NCBI RefSeq assembly: GCF_001439925.1
Contig: NZ_LMBV01000001.1
Location: 26,884-90,883, forward strand
DNA: 64,000 nt
DNA from: Peribacillus muralis
Lineage (GTDB): Bacteria; Bacillota; Bacilli; Bacillales; DSM-1321
Direction: 5' to 3'
The position numbers were made by a program, and so were the translations under genes. The notes beneath the pieces were generated by a model. It ran no database searches. It saw only the letters and a list, made by a program, of their open reading frames with translations, and had not been told where the DNA came from. Positions 1-9,232 of this stretch are shown here, one piece after another (the first letter of the stretch is position 1; each line of letters starts with the position of its first letter).

Positions 1-135
1 CGATTGCCCACAGTTTTAGAGGGTTTGGACCTCGATCGTTTCGTTGCACTGAAGATACTCACTTTTCCAAAAGCGGTCCGTCCGTAGTACAGCCAAGGAC
101 GATTCCTAGGGTCTCCGGCTTGTATCTCTTTCTTG
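1..135 (-). repeat. Degenerate copy of dispersed intergenic repeat R1
   Basis: This stretch reads, in reverse orientation, like a worn copy of the repeat seen more cleanly at 11240-11405 and 47210-47410. Shared pieces are the end block with cacagttttagagggtttg, a ggtcc(g) block and a gtctc block. It lies directly upstream of ytxK and may be cut by the window edge. Confidence 0.5.
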
Positions 136-179
136 TTACCTTTAAAATAGGGACAGAAGCAAACAGGAGGAATTAATAA

Positions 180-1166
180 GTGAAGTCTACCCCAGTTGAA
201 CAATTATTTAATGAATTCAATGAAACAGCACAGATATTGCAAAGTGAACTCTCATGTACGTATCTTGATGCCCTAGGTGAAACGGGCGAGAATTTCTTTC
301 AAGGGAAAGTGCTGCAGGAAGAAATAAGTGAAGTATCGAAGAAAAGGTTATTAAAGCATTATGCGGACTTTTCACTTGAGAAATATGAGAAGGAAGCAAT
401 CCGTAAAGCGTATCAGCTCGCTATACTAAAGGGCATGCAGCAGAGCGTGCAACCGAACCATCAAATGACCCCCGATGCTGTCGGCATGTTCGTCAGTTAT
501 TTAGTCGGTAAATTCACCAAGGATCAAAAAGAGTTGATCATGCTCGATCCAGCCGTCGGAACAGGGAACTTGTTATTTGCGATCTTGAACCAACTGCCTG
601 AAAAAAACATCGCTTCATATGGCGTCGAGATTGACGAAACCTTGATCAAGCTCGCTTATGCAGGTGCCAACCTACAAGAGCACCCGCTCGAATTCCACAA
701 TCAGGACAGCTTGGAGCCGCTATTCATCGATCCCTCGGATGTCGTAGTCAGTGATTTGCCGATTGGTTATTATCCAAATGATGTACGTGCAAACGAATAC
801 GAATTGAAGGCTGGAGAGGGACATTCCTATGCACACCATTTGTTTATCGAGCAAAGTGTTAAACATGTGAAGGACGGCGGATATCTTTTCTTCATCGTCC
901 CGAATAACTTATTCGTTTCGGATGAAGCGCCGAAACTCAATGAGTTCCTGAAAAAACAAACACATATCCAAGGAATGGTGCAACTGCCGCTTTCGATGTT
1001 CAAAAATGAAGCGGCAGCGAAAAGCATTCTGATCCTTCAAAAGAAAAAAGAAGGTATCGAAGCCCCGAAAAAGGCATTGCTCGTCCAACTTCCAAAGCTT
1101 TCGGATTTTGAAGCGACAAGTTCCGTGATGCAACAGATGGATGATTGGTTTAAAGAGGAAAAATAA
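180..1166 (+). CDS. ytxK: YtxK, DNA-methyltransferase-like SAM-fold protein
   Basis: A 328-residue protein of the N6-adenine methyltransferase superfamily. SAM-binding motif I is visible as DPAVGTG (residues 123-129), after an N-terminal helical region of about 90 residues. The position of the catalytic (N/D)PP(Y/F) tetrapeptide reads DLPI, within DLPIGYYP (192-199), so the canonical catalytic prolines are not both present. It may bind SAM without methylating DNA. The start is GTG at 180, nine bases after a clear AGGAGG (165-170). Its place just before ackA matches the ytxK-ackA neighbourhood of B. subtilis. No specificity domain or restriction partner is nearby, so it is unlikely to be part of a restriction-modification system. 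The physiological role is unknown. Confidence 0.85.
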   Translation: MKSTPVEQLFNEFNETAQILQSELSCTYLDALGETGENFFQGKVLQEEISEVSKKRLLKHYADFSLEKYEKEAIRKAYQLAILKGMQQSVQPNHQMTPDAVGMFVSYLVGKFTKDQKELIMLDPAVGTGNLLFAILNQLPEKNIASYGVEIDETLIKLAYAGANLQEHPLEFHNQDSLEPLFIDPSDVVVSDLPIGYYPNDVRANEYELKAGEGHSYAHHLFIEQSVKHVKDGGYLFFIVPNNLFVSDEAPKLNEFLKKQTHIQGMVQLPLSMFKNEAAAKSILILQKKKEGIEAPKKALLVQLPKLSDFEATSSVMQQMDDWFKEEK

Positions 1167-1169
1167 CAA

Positions 1170-1209
1170 ATGAAAGCTGATGCGATGCGCATTGGCTTTC
1201 ATTTTTTTG
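1170..1209 (+). terminator. Rho-independent terminator after ytxK
   Basis: The arms tgaaagc and gctttca flank a GC-rich loop and are followed by seven T residues. It starts four bases after the ytxK stop. Confidence 0.7.
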
Positions 1210-1280
1210 TTTGTACGGGTTGGGTATTTTTTACCTCCTCTTATTATTTGGTAGTATCCACCTGCCATGATAAGATTGTA

Positions 1281-1289
1281 TGATATACT
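1281..1289 (+). promoter_or_regulatory. Possible extended -10 promoter of ackA
   Basis: TGATATACT is an extended -10 box about 65 bases before the ackA start. No good -35 box is seen, and no close match to the CcpA cre consensus was found in the 187-base gap, although B. subtilis ackA has one. Confidence 0.35.
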
Positions 1290-1353
1290 GCATATTTCTT
1301 TTTAGGGAACCATAAGAAAATGTAGACTAGCTTAGAGTAAAGGAGCAGGATGG

Positions 1354-2571
1354 ATGTCAAAAATCATCGCAATAAATGCAGGCAGCTCTTCATTGAAATT
1401 TCAGCTTTTTGAGATGCCTGATGAACAAGTAATTACAAAAGGTCTTGTGGAACGGATTGGCTTGAAGAATTCCACTTTTACTTTGAGTGTCGGAGGCGAA
1501 AATGTTTCTGAAACGATGGATATACCTAATCATGAAGTGGCTGTAGGTATTTTGTTGAAAAAGCTGATTCATCATCGCATCATTGACTCCTTTGACGAAA
1601 TAGATGGCGTTGGCCATCGTGTGGTGCATGGTGGTGAGGTGTTCAGTGATTCGGTCCTGATTACGGAGGAAGTGATCAAGGAAATCGATAAGCTTTCAGA
1701 GTTGGCACCCCTTCATAATCCGGCCAATAGCACGGGAATCAAAGCCTTCAGACAAATATTAGGCGATGTTCCGGCAGTTGCGGTATTCGATACTGCCTTC
1801 CATCAGACGATGCCTGCAAGTTCGTATATGTATAGCTTACCCTTTGAATATTATGAAGATTATGGAATAAGGAAGTATGGGTTTCATGGCACTTCCCATA
1901 AGTATGTTTCCCAACGGGCCGCAGATATGATTGGCCGTCCGCTTGAACAGCTTCGCTTGTTATCATGCCATCTAGGGAATGGTGCCAGCATCACGGCCAT
2001 AAAGGGTGGTAAGTCGATGGATACCTCCATGGGATTTACCCCGTTGGCAGGTGTTACAATGGGAACACGTTCAGGTAATATCGACCCTGCGCTCATGCCA
2101 TATATCATGGAAAAAACAGGTAAAACAGCTGATGAAGTGCTGGATGTCTTGAATCAGAAAAGCGGTATGCTGGCTCTTTCCGGATTTTCCAGCGATTTGC
2201 GCGATATCCAAGTCGAAGCGGACAAAGGCAATGAGAGGGCTAAACTCGCCCTTGAAGTATTTGCAGGCAGGATTCACAAGTATATCGGTTCTTATTCAGC
2301 CAAAATGGGGGGAGTGGATGGCATCATTTTCACAGCAGGCATCGGTGAAAATAGCCCAGCCATTAGAGCCCGGATCTTGGAGGGACTTGAATTCATGGGT
2401 GTTTATTGGGATAAAGACCTTAACCGTACCTCCACAGGTAAGGAAGCATTCATCAATTCGCCGTATTCACCAGTCAAAGTGATGGTCATCCCCACTAATG
2501 AAGAAATCATGATCGTCAGGGATACGATGAAGGTTGCTTTAAACGGAAACGAGGAAAATATGCCTTCTTGA
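1354..2571 (+). CDS. ackA: Acetate kinase
   Basis: Cytosolic acetate kinase interconverts acetyl phosphate plus ADP and acetate plus ATP. It is the last step of overflow metabolism, after Pta. The 405-residue length is standard. The N-terminal phosphate-binding motif [10 protein letters not shown] (about residues 8-17), the DTAFHQTMP segment with the catalytic region, [10 protein letters not shown], and CHLGNGAS are all intact, as is the C-terminal PTNEE motif. The ATG at 1354 follows AAAGGAGC (1339-1346). It is flanked by its own terminator and appears monocistronic. In bacilli ackA is usually activated by CcpA; this is family knowledge, and no cre was seen here. Confidence 0.97.
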   Translation: MSKIIAINAGSSSLKFQLFEMPDEQVITKGLVERIGLKNSTFTLSVGGENVSETMDIPNHEVAVGILLKKLIHHRIIDSFDEIDGVGHRVVHGGEVFSDSVLITEEVIKEIDKLSELAPLHNPANSTGIKAFRQILGDVPAVAVFDTAFHQTMPASSYMYSLPFEYYEDYGIRKYGFHGTSHKYVSQRAADMIGRPLEQLRLLSCHLGNGASITAIKGGKSMDTSMGFTPLAGVTMGTRSGNIDPALMPYIMEKTGKTADEVLDVLNQKSGMLALSGFSSDLRDIQVEADKGNERAKLALEVFAGRIHKYIGSYSAKMGGVDGIIFTAGIGENSPAIRARILEGLEFMGVYWDKDLNRTSTGKEAFINSPYSPVKVMVIPTNEEIMIVRDTMKVALNGNEENMPS

Positions 2572-2586
2572 TTTTGCGAACAGAAG

Positions 2587-2622
2587 TTCCCTTACCGTTC
2601 TTTCCGGTAAGGGAATTTTTTT
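2587..2622 (+). terminator. Terminator after ackA
   Basis: An 11-bp perfect stem (ttcccttaccg / cggtaagggaa) is followed by seven T residues. Confidence 0.85.
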
Positions 2623-2714
2623 AATGAACACACCCAAATGATTGTAAGACACATTCATCTTTTTTTTTGACTGTCCTCACCCTTGTGAAACTCTGGGCGG
2701 GTCATCCTCTATAC

Positions 2715-2741
2715 TTGAAAAAGCATCGCGTATGATATACT
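2715..2741 (+). promoter_or_regulatory. Possible promoter of the EcsC-moaB pair
   Basis: TTGAAA (2715-2720) and an extended -10 TGATATACT (2733-2741) are separated by a short 15-base spacer, about 40 bases before the gene. Confidence 0.4.
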
Positions 2742-2783
2742 TAAGGGAGAATCAACCAATTCTGTACATAGGAGGCTTGATGC

Positions 2784-3623
2784 ATGGAATTCACCAATCG
2801 GGAATTGAAAGTTTGGAATGAAATCAATGAATGGCAAGAAAATTTATACCAATATGAGCCGACGGATATTGCTGCATTGTATGATAAATGGTTAGAGCAG
2901 GGCTTTTCACTGCTTCCTGAAAACGTCCAGCAACAGTTTTTTGAAAAACTCGACACATGGCTTTTTCATTTGCATGCCATGGTACAGAGCTCACAAATCC
3001 AAATAGATGCAAGGGAGCGGATTTTAGCCTCAGCACGCGTTTTTAATGAAGAAATCGAAATGCTTGGTGATTTGAATCTTTTATCGATCGACCAGTTGAA
3101 TTACATAGCAAATCAGCATATTGCCAAGCATCGTTTATACTCATTTGCACAAGGAGGGATGAGCGGATCGGGAGGCCGGCTTCTGCTTGGGAGTGATTTA
3201 CCCGCCATGACGGTCATCAATATCCGTACTGTGCAGCTTGTCGCCATGTCTTATGGCTTCGAGGTGAATACGCCTTTCGAAATGATGGTGGCTCTTAAGG
3301 TTTTCAATGCAGGAGCGATGCCAAAGAGACTCCAGGGAATAGCTTGGGAAGAATTGATTCATGAAATCGAAACCGCAGAAGATGATTATTTTTATTTGGG
3401 AATTGAAGAACTGACAAACCCGACCTGGATGGAGCAGCCACTGAAGCAGTTGCTGAAGGCTTTATCCATTACTGTTTTCCGCAAAAAACTCGTTCGGGGC
3501 ATTCCATTCATCAGCATCGCCATCGGGGCAGGTGCCAATTACCAAATGACCCGGAGTGTCAGTGAATTTGCCCAGAAATTTTATCAATATCGTTTTTTAC
3601 GGGAGAAGAAGGCTGATGATTAA
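2784..3623 (+). CDS. EcsC family protein
   Basis: A 279-residue protein recognised as EcsC family by the central region around LLGSDLPAMTVINIRTVQ and the following helix-rich segment with MMVALKVFNAGAM. EcsC is named after the third gene of the B. subtilis ecs ABC-transporter operon, but its molecular function is not established. The C-terminal part has hydrophobic stretches (for example GIPFISIAIGAGANYQM) that could contact the membrane. The ATG at 2784 follows AGGAGG (2770-2775). Its TAA overlaps the moaB ATG by one base (TAATG), so the two are translationally coupled. The pairing does not by itself indicate a molybdopterin role. Confidence 0.85.
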   Translation: MEFTNRELKVWNEINEWQENLYQYEPTDIAALYDKWLEQGFSLLPENVQQQFFEKLDTWLFHLHAMVQSSQIQIDARERILASARVFNEEIEMLGDLNLLSIDQLNYIANQHIAKHRLYSFAQGGMSGSGGRLLLGSDLPAMTVINIRTVQLVAMSYGFEVNTPFEMMVALKVFNAGAMPKRLQGIAWEELIHEIETAEDDYFYLGIEELTNPTWMEQPLKQLLKALSITVFRKKLVRGIPFISIAIGAGANYQMTRSVSEFAQKFYQYRFLREKKADD

Positions 3624-4135
3624 TGAGCGTCAATATTCATAAAAAGGCGATTACGGAGGCTATTCGCTGCATGGTGATAACCGTTAGCGATACGCGTAAT
3701 GAGGAAACGGATAAAAGCGGCGCACTGATGAAGGAACTATTGGAAGCGCATGGCCATGAAGTGACAAGATACGAAATTGTAAAAGACGAAAAAGATGTGA
3801 TTCAAGCTGCAGTTAAGGGCGGCTGCCGAAGCGGCAAGGTTGATATCATTTTGATGAATGGCGGCACCGGAATCGCTAAAAGAGATGTAACGATCGAGTC
3901 GGTCAGAGAATTGATGACCAAGGAAATTCCCGGCTTCGGTGAGCTTTTCCGTATGCTTAGCTATCAGGAGGACATCGGCTCGGCGGCGATATTATCAAGG
4001 GCCGCTGCCGGAATCGTGAACGATAAAGCCGTTTTTTCCACACCTGGCTCATCAGGTGCGGTGCGGCTTGCGATGAATAAATTGATTCTTCCGGAGTTGG
4101 GACATATCGTCGGTGAACTAAGGAAGGATTTGTAA
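3623..4135 (+). CDS. moaB: Molybdenum cofactor biosynthesis protein MoaB
   Basis: A MoaB/MogA-type protein of 170 residues, expected to adenylylate molybdopterin before molybdenum insertion. The conserved TVSDTRNEETDKSG segment (about 20-33) and NGGTGIAKRD (79-88) form the substrate-binding face. The C-terminal loop that is often GLPGSP-like reads TPGSSGAV here. The start codon overlaps the stop of the upstream EcsC gene. In B. subtilis moaB also lies in the ackA-argG interval. No other moa or moe genes are nearby. Confidence 0.92.
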   Translation: MSVNIHKKAITEAIRCMVITVSDTRNEETDKSGALMKELLEAHGHEVTRYEIVKDEKDVIQAAVKGGCRSGKVDIILMNGGTGIAKRDVTIESVRELMTKEIPGFGELFRMLSYQEDIGSAAILSRAAAGIVNDKAVFSTPGSSGAVRLAMNKLILPELGHIVGELRKDL

Positions 4136-4175
4136 GACAATTGCAAAAAGATCACGTTTTAAAAGCTCGGCAACT

Positions 4176-4217
4176 TAAAGGAGATGCTGTCTGTACTTTG
4201 CAGGCGGCATCTTTTTT
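4176..4217 (+). terminator. Terminator after moaB; module also found after gapB
   Basis: The stem gatgctgtctg / caggcggcatc is followed by six T residues. The stem and the bases before it (cttaaaggagatgc) closely match the terminator at 48741-48785, and a copy of repeat R1 follows in both places. Confidence 0.8.
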
Positions 4218-4274
4218 AGGCTACACTTCCTCAATTATGGTGGTAATCGCAAATCTGAGGGCAACAAAAGTTTA

Positions 4275-4445
4275 ATTCTCGTTTTCACGCAAAGTGGAAT
4301 GAAACGCAAGGAGCGAGACTCCTGCGGGTAATGCGGTATAGGGGAGACCCCGCAAAGCCGAGGAGGCTCCCCGACCGCCCGCGGAAAGCGAGCAACTGCA
4401 GTGCAACGAAACGGTCGAAGTCCATAACCTCCAAAACTCTGAGCC
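4275..4445 (+). repeat. Dispersed intergenic repeat R1, copy A
   Basis: A GC-rich element runs from aaagtggaatgaaacgcaag through gagactcctgcggg and accgcccgcgg to ccaaaactctgagc. The gactcctgcgggta and gaccccgca segments are mutually complementary, so the copy can fold. Small open frames across it are artefacts of its base composition. Elements of this look are common between genes in Bacillaceae, but I cannot name the family. Confidence 0.8.
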
Positions 4446-4461
4446 AAAGAAGTACTATCTA

Positions 4462-4690
4462 AATGTTAAAAGAATGAACCGGAAGGAAACGAGACTCCTG
4501 TTTAGAAATGTGCGTCTTAGTGAGACCCCGGCAAGCTGAAAGCCAAGGAGGCTCACGGAGCGCCCGCAGTGCAATGCAACGATCGAGGTCCAATTCCTCC
4601 AAAACTGTAGGCAAACGCAATTCTATCTTCGTATTGATGCATGGCGGAAAGGAACTATCTGTCGAATACAACCAGTTCACTCCATTGTGT
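4462..4690 (+). repeat. Dispersed intergenic repeat R1, copy B
   Basis: A second copy lies head-to-tail with copy A. The recognisable blocks are cgagactcctgt, gtgagacccc, caaggaggctcac, gcagtgcaatgcaacgatc and cctccaaaactgtaggcaa. It has diverged from copy A throughout and is not a recent tandem duplication. Confidence 0.75.
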
Positions 4691-4705
4691 TTTTTCTTAT
4701 TATAA

Positions 4706-4765
4706 ACAAAAGTACCCTACAGGATAGACTTTTTTCAACGTGTCTATTCTATAGGGTACTTTATT
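4706..4765 (+). terminator. Terminator-like hairpin, probably bidirectional
   Basis: aaagtaccctacaggatagac and gtctattctatagggtacttt form a long stem with one or two interruptions and have T or A runs on both sides. It could serve the minus-strand gene ending at 4797. Confidence 0.7.
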
Positions 4766-4796
4766 TTCCTGTGGCCTTTTTTGCATGAAGTAGCCC

Positions 4797-5111
4797 TTAA
4801 TTATGCATCTTCTCACTCACGCCCTGATTGGTCCGGTACCAGAGCCACAAGTCATTGATGATCGAAGCAAGTTCCGCAATTTCGGAATTGAGCTGGCATG
4901 ATATGGCGAAGTCACTCTCATCGGAGAGCTGATTTTGCTTCAGGTTAATGGCAGATTCCAGCTCCTTAATGCGGTCGGGGATGCTCCCCCGGATATTCTC
5001 CCAATGCACAAGTATTTGCTGTTGCACGCCTTTTGTATATTCATCCCACTCCACGTTCAAATCAGGAATGGCGATGCCGAGCCGTTCATCATAGGTAAAT
5101 AACTCTTTCAT
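4797..5111 (-). CDS. Small hypothetical protein, 104 residues
   Basis: I do not recognise a family with confidence. The protein is soluble, acidic and helix-rich. It begins MKELFTYDERLGIAIPDL, and residues 40-85 look like a coiled-coil-forming segment (ELESAINLKQNQL ... LNSEIAELASIIND). The ATG at 5111 has a well-placed GGAGGG (5116-5121), and a terminator-like hairpin follows the stop, so it is very likely a real gene. It stands alone between repeats and argG, on the opposite strand to both. Confidence 0.75.
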   Translation of the reverse strand: MKELFTYDERLGIAIPDLNVEWDEYTKGVQQQILVHWENIRGSIPDRIKELESAINLKQNQLSDESDFAISCQLNSEIAELASIINDLWLWYRTNQGVSEKMHN

Positions 5112-5232
5112 ATTCCCTCCACTTTTTTTAGTTTTTCATACTCTTAGTTTACTATATTCCGGTGGAAGCATCCAATGTATGACGAGCCTTAGAATAGGAA
5201 CGGGAATTTTAGCTAATTCTTCAAAATACCCC

Positions 5233-5261
5233 TTGTATTCCTTCTATAAAAATGATAAAGT
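5233..5261 (+). promoter_or_regulatory. Promoter of argGH
   Basis: TTGTAT (5233-5238), a 17-base spacer and an extended -10 (TG at 5253-5254, TAAAGT at 5256-5261). The predicted start site lies just before the ARG boxes. Confidence 0.5.
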
Positions 5262-5273
5262 ACTAATCATAGA

Positions 5274-5309
5274 ATGAATAAAAATAACAATAGATGAATT
5301 TTTATTCAC
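5274..5309 (+). promoter_or_regulatory. Tandem ARG boxes (ArgR/AhrC operator) before argG
   Basis: Two boxes begin 20 bp apart. ATGAATTTTTATTCAC (5294-5309) is a perfect palindromic ARG box (TGAAT/ATTCA), and ATGAATAAAAATAACA (5274-5289) is a half-conserved one. They sit at the predicted transcript start, as expected for repression of argGH by arginine-loaded ArgR/AhrC. This matches the known B. subtilis operator consensus. Confidence 0.8.
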
Positions 5310-5327
5310 ACGAAAGGGACGATGAAA

Positions 5328-6533
5328 ATGGGAAATCAAAAAGTTGTTTTAGCATATTCCGGAGGTTTGGATACTTCCGTCGCAATTAAATGGTTACAAG
5401 ATCAAGGATATGAAGTTGTGGCATGCTGCTTGGATGTCGGTGAAGGGAAAGACCTTGACTTCATTAAGGAAAAAGCGATTACGGTTGGTGCGGTCAGTTC
5501 TTATGTAATTGATGCTAAAGATGAATTTGCGGATGAATTCGCTTTAACGGCCCTTCAGGCACACACTTTGTATGAAGGGAAATATCCATTGGTATCGGCG
5601 CTATCACGTCCGCTGATTGCGAAGAAATTAGTGGAAGTGGCTGAAGCGGAAAATGCGGTAGCTGTTGCGCACGGTTGTACGGGAAAAGGAAATGACCAAG
5701 TGCGTTTTGAAGTCTCCATTTCAGCTCTGAACCCTGATTTGGAAGTTCTAGCACCTGTTCGTGATTGGAAATGGTCTCGTGAAGAAGAGATTGAATATGC
5801 AGCGAAAAATGGAATTCCTGTACCGATTGGCTTGGCAAGCCCATTCTCGATTGATCAAAACCTTTGGGGAAGAAGCAATGAATGTGGAATCCTGGAAGAT
5901 CCATGGGCCGCTCCTCCCGAAGAGGCTTATGATGTGACTGCAAGTCTTGAAAACACACCGGATACGGCTGACATAATTGAAATTGGTTTCGAACAAGGTG
6001 TTCCTGTCACGTTGAATAACAAACACTATAAACTGGCTGACTTGATTGTTGAACTGAATCAAATTGCCGGTAAGCACGGAGTTGGACGTATTGATCATGT
6101 GGAAAATAGATTAGTAGGAATCAAATCCCGTGAAGTCTATGAAGCTCCTGGGGCGATGACATTGATTGCTGCGCATAAAGAGCTTGAGGACATTACGCTT
6201 GTAAAAGAGCTGGCTCACTTCAAACCTGTGATCGAAAAGAAAATGACCGAATTGATTTATGAAGGACTTTGGTTCTCACCGCTTCAAAAAGCATTGGCCG
6301 CATTCCTGAAAGAAACACAAGTGAACGTAACGGGAACAGTTCGTGTGAAACTATTCAAAGGTCATGCAATCGTAGAAGGCAGAAAATCCGAGTACTCCCT
6401 TTATGATGAAAAATTGGCTACTTATACAAAGGCGGATGAATTCGATCATGATGCAGCAGTTGGATTCATCAAGCTATGGGGACTTCCAACGAAAGTGAAC
6501 AGCATGGTCAATAACAAGAAGGTGACAGTGTGA
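5328..6533 (+). CDS. argG: Argininosuccinate synthase
   Basis: Joins citrulline and aspartate at the expense of ATP to give argininosuccinate, the penultimate step of arginine synthesis. The N-terminal pyrophosphatase P-loop AYSGGLDTS (about 9-17) and the internal [14 protein letters not shown] segment are intact. I place the start at ATG 5328 (401 residues) because AAAGGGA (5313-5319) is eight bases upstream of it. The in-frame ATG at 5322 is only two bases from that ribosome-binding site. It overlaps argH by four bases (GTGA), giving a two-gene operon under ARG-box control. Confidence 0.96.
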   Translation: MGNQKVVLAYSGGLDTSVAIKWLQDQGYEVVACCLDVGEGKDLDFIKEKAITVGAVSSYVIDAKDEFADEFALTALQAHTLYEGKYPLVSALSRPLIAKKLVEVAEAENAVAVAHGCTGKGNDQVRFEVSISALNPDLEVLAPVRDWKWSREEEIEYAAKNGIPVPIGLASPFSIDQNLWGRSNECGILEDPWAAPPEEAYDVTASLENTPDTADIIEIGFEQGVPVTLNNKHYKLADLIVELNQIAGKHGVGRIDHVENRLVGIKSREVYEAPGAMTLIAAHKELEDITLVKELAHFKPVIEKKMTELIYEGLWFSPLQKALAAFLKETQVNVTGTVRVKLFKGHAIVEGRKSEYSLYDEKLATYTKADEFDHDAAVGFIKLWGLPTKVNSMVNNKKVTV

Positions 6534-7909
6534 GCAGCAAGCTTTGGGGAGGAAGATTCACAAAATCCGCAGAGGAATGGGTAGACGAATTCGGAGCTTC
6601 CATTTCCTTTGACAAGGAACTTGTCCTTGAAGATATTCAAGGGAGCTTAGCTCATGTAACGATGCTAAAGCAATGCAGCATTTTACCTATTGAAGAGGCA
6701 GATCAAATCATTGCAGGGCTGAAAAGTTTGCAGGAAAAAGCCGAGAACGGTGATTTGACTTTTAAGGTTGAGATGGAGGATATCCATCTTAACCTGGAAA
6801 GTATGCTTATAAGCGAAATCGGTCCAGTTGGCGGAAAGCTCCATACTGGCAGAAGCCGTAATGATCAGGTTGCAACAGATCTTCATTTATATATGCGCAA
6901 TCAAACGAAGGTGATTCTGCAGCTTATCAATGATCTTCAGGAAGCGATTTTGGGACAAGCCAAGAAAAATGTGGAAACACTAATTCCAGGTTATACACAT
7001 TTGCAGCGGGCACAGCCCATTTCATTTGCTCACCACTTAATGGCTTATTTTTGGATGCTTGAGCGTGATAAGCAGCGTTTCTCCGAAAGCTACAAAAGAA
7101 TCAACATCTCGCCATTGGGAGCAGGGGCATTGGCCGGGACGACCTTCCCGATTGATCGAGCGCTCAGTGCCGAGCTGTTAGGTTTTGATGGGATATATGA
7201 AAATAGCCTTGATGCGGTAAGTGATCGGGACTTTGCTATTGAGTTCATGAGCAACAGTGCGACGATGATGATGCATTTATCCCGTTTCAGCGAAGAAATC
7301 ATCCTGTGGTCTAGCCAAGAGTTCCAATTTGTTGAATTGGATGATGCCTTTTCAACGGGCAGCAGCATAATGCCGCAGAAGAAAAACCCGGATATGGCTG
7401 AACTGATCCGTGGGAAAACTGGCCGGGTTTACGGGAATTTAACTGGATTATTGACCGTTTTGAAAGGACTGCCACTTGCTTATAACAAAGATATGCAAGA
7501 AGATAAAGAAGGCGTTTTTGATACGGTTAAAACCATTGTTGGTTCACTTAAAATTTTTGCCGGCATGATTTCAACGATGAAAGTGAATACGGACGTAATG
7601 GAAAAAGCAACAAAAAATGACTTCTCGAATGCGACGGAGTTAGCTGATTATTTAGCTTCAAAGGGGATGCCTTTCCGTGAGGCGCACGAAGTGGTCGGGA
7701 AGCTTGTATTGTTCTGTGTGCAGAATGGCTGCTATTTAGTCGACTTGAGCATCGGGCAATTCCAGGAAGCATCCGAGCTGTTTGAAAATGATATCTATGA
7801 TGCATTAAATCCTTACGAAGCTGTTAAACGCCGTAATAGTGCGGGCGGTACTGGCTTTGATCAAGTGCAGCTTGCTATCGCAAAAGCGGAGAAGCTAGTG
7901 AATAAATAA
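6530..7909 (+). CDS. argH: Argininosuccinate lyase
   Basis: Cleaves argininosuccinate to arginine and fumarate. The fumarase/aspartase superfamily signature is present as [12 protein letters not shown] (about residues 280-291), along with the HTGRSRNDQ substrate segment and the TPGYTHLQ-like [10 protein letters not shown]. The 459-residue length is typical. The start is GTG 6530, overlapping the argG stop, with AAGAAGGTG just upstream. The gene ends in a bidirectional terminator shared with the convergent usp gene. Confidence 0.96.
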   Translation: MSSKLWGGRFTKSAEEWVDEFGASISFDKELVLEDIQGSLAHVTMLKQCSILPIEEADQIIAGLKSLQEKAENGDLTFKVEMEDIHLNLESMLISEIGPVGGKLHTGRSRNDQVATDLHLYMRNQTKVILQLINDLQEAILGQAKKNVETLIPGYTHLQRAQPISFAHHLMAYFWMLERDKQRFSESYKRINISPLGAGALAGTTFPIDRALSAELLGFDGIYENSLDAVSDRDFAIEFMSNSATMMMHLSRFSEEIILWSSQEFQFVELDDAFSTGSSIMPQKKNPDMAELIRGKTGRVYGNLTGLLTVLKGLPLAYNKDMQEDKEGVFDTVKTIVGSLKIFAGMISTMKVNTDVMEKATKNDFSNATELADYLASKGMPFREAHEVVGKLVLFCVQNGCYLVDLSIGQFQEASELFENDIYDALNPYEAVKRRNSAGGTGFDQVQLAIAKAEKLVNK

Positions 7910-7958
7910 CAGCAAAAAAAAGCTCGTTCTCCGACTTGGTGAACGAGCTTTTTTGCTG
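7910..7958 (+). terminator. Bidirectional terminator between argH and the usp gene
   Basis: agcaaaaaaaagctcgttc pairs with gaacgagcttttttgct. The long A and T runs let it stop transcription from both directions. Confidence 0.9.
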
Positions 7959-7959
7959 A

Positions 7960-8412
7960 TTATTTATCGGTATTCGTACGCACGATGATTACATCGCAGC
8001 TTGAATTGCGAACGATGCCCTCCGACACGCTGCCGATCAGGAAGCGTTCGACGGCATTAAGGCCTGTAGCACCGCATACAATTAAATCGATTGAATGTTT
8101 TTTCGCTACATCTTTTGGAATTTGAACCTTAGGTGAACCATATGACACTTCAGTTTGAACATTTGCGATCCCGGATGCAACGGCTTCCGCTTTGTACTTT
8201 TCCAAAAGCTCATTGGCAAAGGCATCAGAACTATCACGGAGGGTCATATCATAAGCTTCGATTGTAGGGAAATTCCTAGTATCGACGATGTGTGCCAGCA
8301 CAAGGGTCGCGTCACTGAGTTTAGCCAAATAGATGGCCTTTTTTAATGCCCACTCCGCTTCTTCCGAACCATCCACCGCTACGAGAATCTTTTTATAATC
8401 TATACTATTCAT
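7960..8412 (-). CDS. Universal stress protein (UspA family)
   Basis: A 150-residue single Usp domain with the ATP-binding pattern G-2x-G-9x-G-S at G114, G117, G127 and S128, and the N-terminal VAVDGSEEA strand-loop. This makes it the ATP-binding class of Usp proteins; the client or signal is unknown. A GGGGGAG ribosome-binding site precedes the ATG at 8412. It is monocistronic and convergent with argH. Confidence 0.9.
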   Translation of the reverse strand: MNSIDYKKILVAVDGSEEAEWALKKAIYLAKLSDATLVLAHIVDTRNFPTIEAYDMTLRDSSDAFANELLEKYKAEAVASGIANVQTEVSYGSPKVQIPKDVAKKHSIDLIVCGATGLNAVERFLIGSVSEGIVRNSSCDVIIVRTNTDK

Positions 8413-8611
8413 AATGGATCTCCCCCTTCTATTTCATTCCTAATATACTATGGCGTTCTTGTTGGTTATTATCTCCATTATAACAATGAGCGAATGGTTT
8501 TGCCAATGCTCTGGAAATAACCACATGGAAATACTAACCCAGCCTTACTATGGTGAAAAAATAAGTACATTCATTACATGGTAAATTTAGTACGAGAGGG
8601 GAGTTTTTTCA

Positions 8612-9164
8612 TTGAGTGTTACAAGAATTGGAAACTACGCACTAGCTTTATACGTGCTTTTATATGCTTTGATCTATTTCGTTTACATTTTTTACATCAA
8701 TTCTGTACATGCTTCGATCAGGTTAATGAGTATAACAGCAATGCTGCTTCCGTTTGTCCTTTTACTATTTTTTCAATGGATCTCATGGGAGTATAGCGAT
8801 CAGGATAATAAAAGGAAAATCAAAAATAGATTTATAATCATAACGGGCTTTGGCTTTGTTCTTCTGTTAGGAATAAATGAATATGAATCAAGGTTCACCA
8901 CTGAAGGATGGATAAATGATGATGAAGGCAGAGTGTACCTAGTAGATGACCTAATCAATGAACATGAATTGATAGGGAAGACAAAAGAAGAAGTGATCCC
9001 GCTTTTAGGGTCACCAACAGTAACGGAATATTTTAAAAGAGGAAGATAATGTTGTTTATTATCTCGGTGCCGAGAGGGGATTCATAAGGATAGATAGTGA
9101 ATGGCTGGTCATTTCGTTTGACGGCAGTGATAAAGTCGTGAAGCACGGAATAAGGACCGATTAG
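8612..9164 (+). pseudogene. Membrane protein with BamE/SmpA-like C-terminus, interrupted by a frameshift
   Basis: The first frame starts at TTG 8612, after GAGAGGGGAG, and stops at 9049 after 145 residues. It has three hydrophobic segments (about 8-30, 37-58, 72-89) and then a soluble tail with LIGKTKEEVIPLLGSPT, the helix-turn signature of small BamE/SmpA-like domains. Removing one G at 9041-9042 joins it to a second frame that runs to TAG at 9162-9164 and encodes EDNVVYYLGAERGFIRIDSE followed by WLVISFD. That is the expected continuation, giving a protein of about 184 residues. The break is either a real mutation or a sequencing error. The function is unknown. Confidence 0.75.
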
Positions 9165-9177
9165 TTATGAAGAATAA

Positions 9178-9214
9178 AAAGCAAAACCCCCCTCTCGACT
9201 GAGATTGGGGGTTC
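9178..9214 (-). terminator. Terminator of the M24 peptidase gene
   Basis: On the minus strand, aaccccc ... ggggggtt form an imperfect stem followed by ttttgctttttat, just beyond the peptidase stop. Confidence 0.6.
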
Positions 9215-9232
9215 CAGAGGGTGGTCACCTCA

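Noticed and set aside
180-1166. YtxK as part of a restriction-modification system
   Set aside because: There is no restriction or specificity gene nearby, the catalytic tetrapeptide is altered, and the gene sits in a conserved housekeeping context.
1167-1353. Search for a CcpA cre site before ackA
   Set aside because: No sequence close to TGWAANCGNTNWCA with a central CG was found, so none is claimed despite the B. subtilis precedent.
4508-4705. Small open frames over the tandem R1 copies
   Set aside because: They follow the GC-rich repeat and are not kept in frame between copies.
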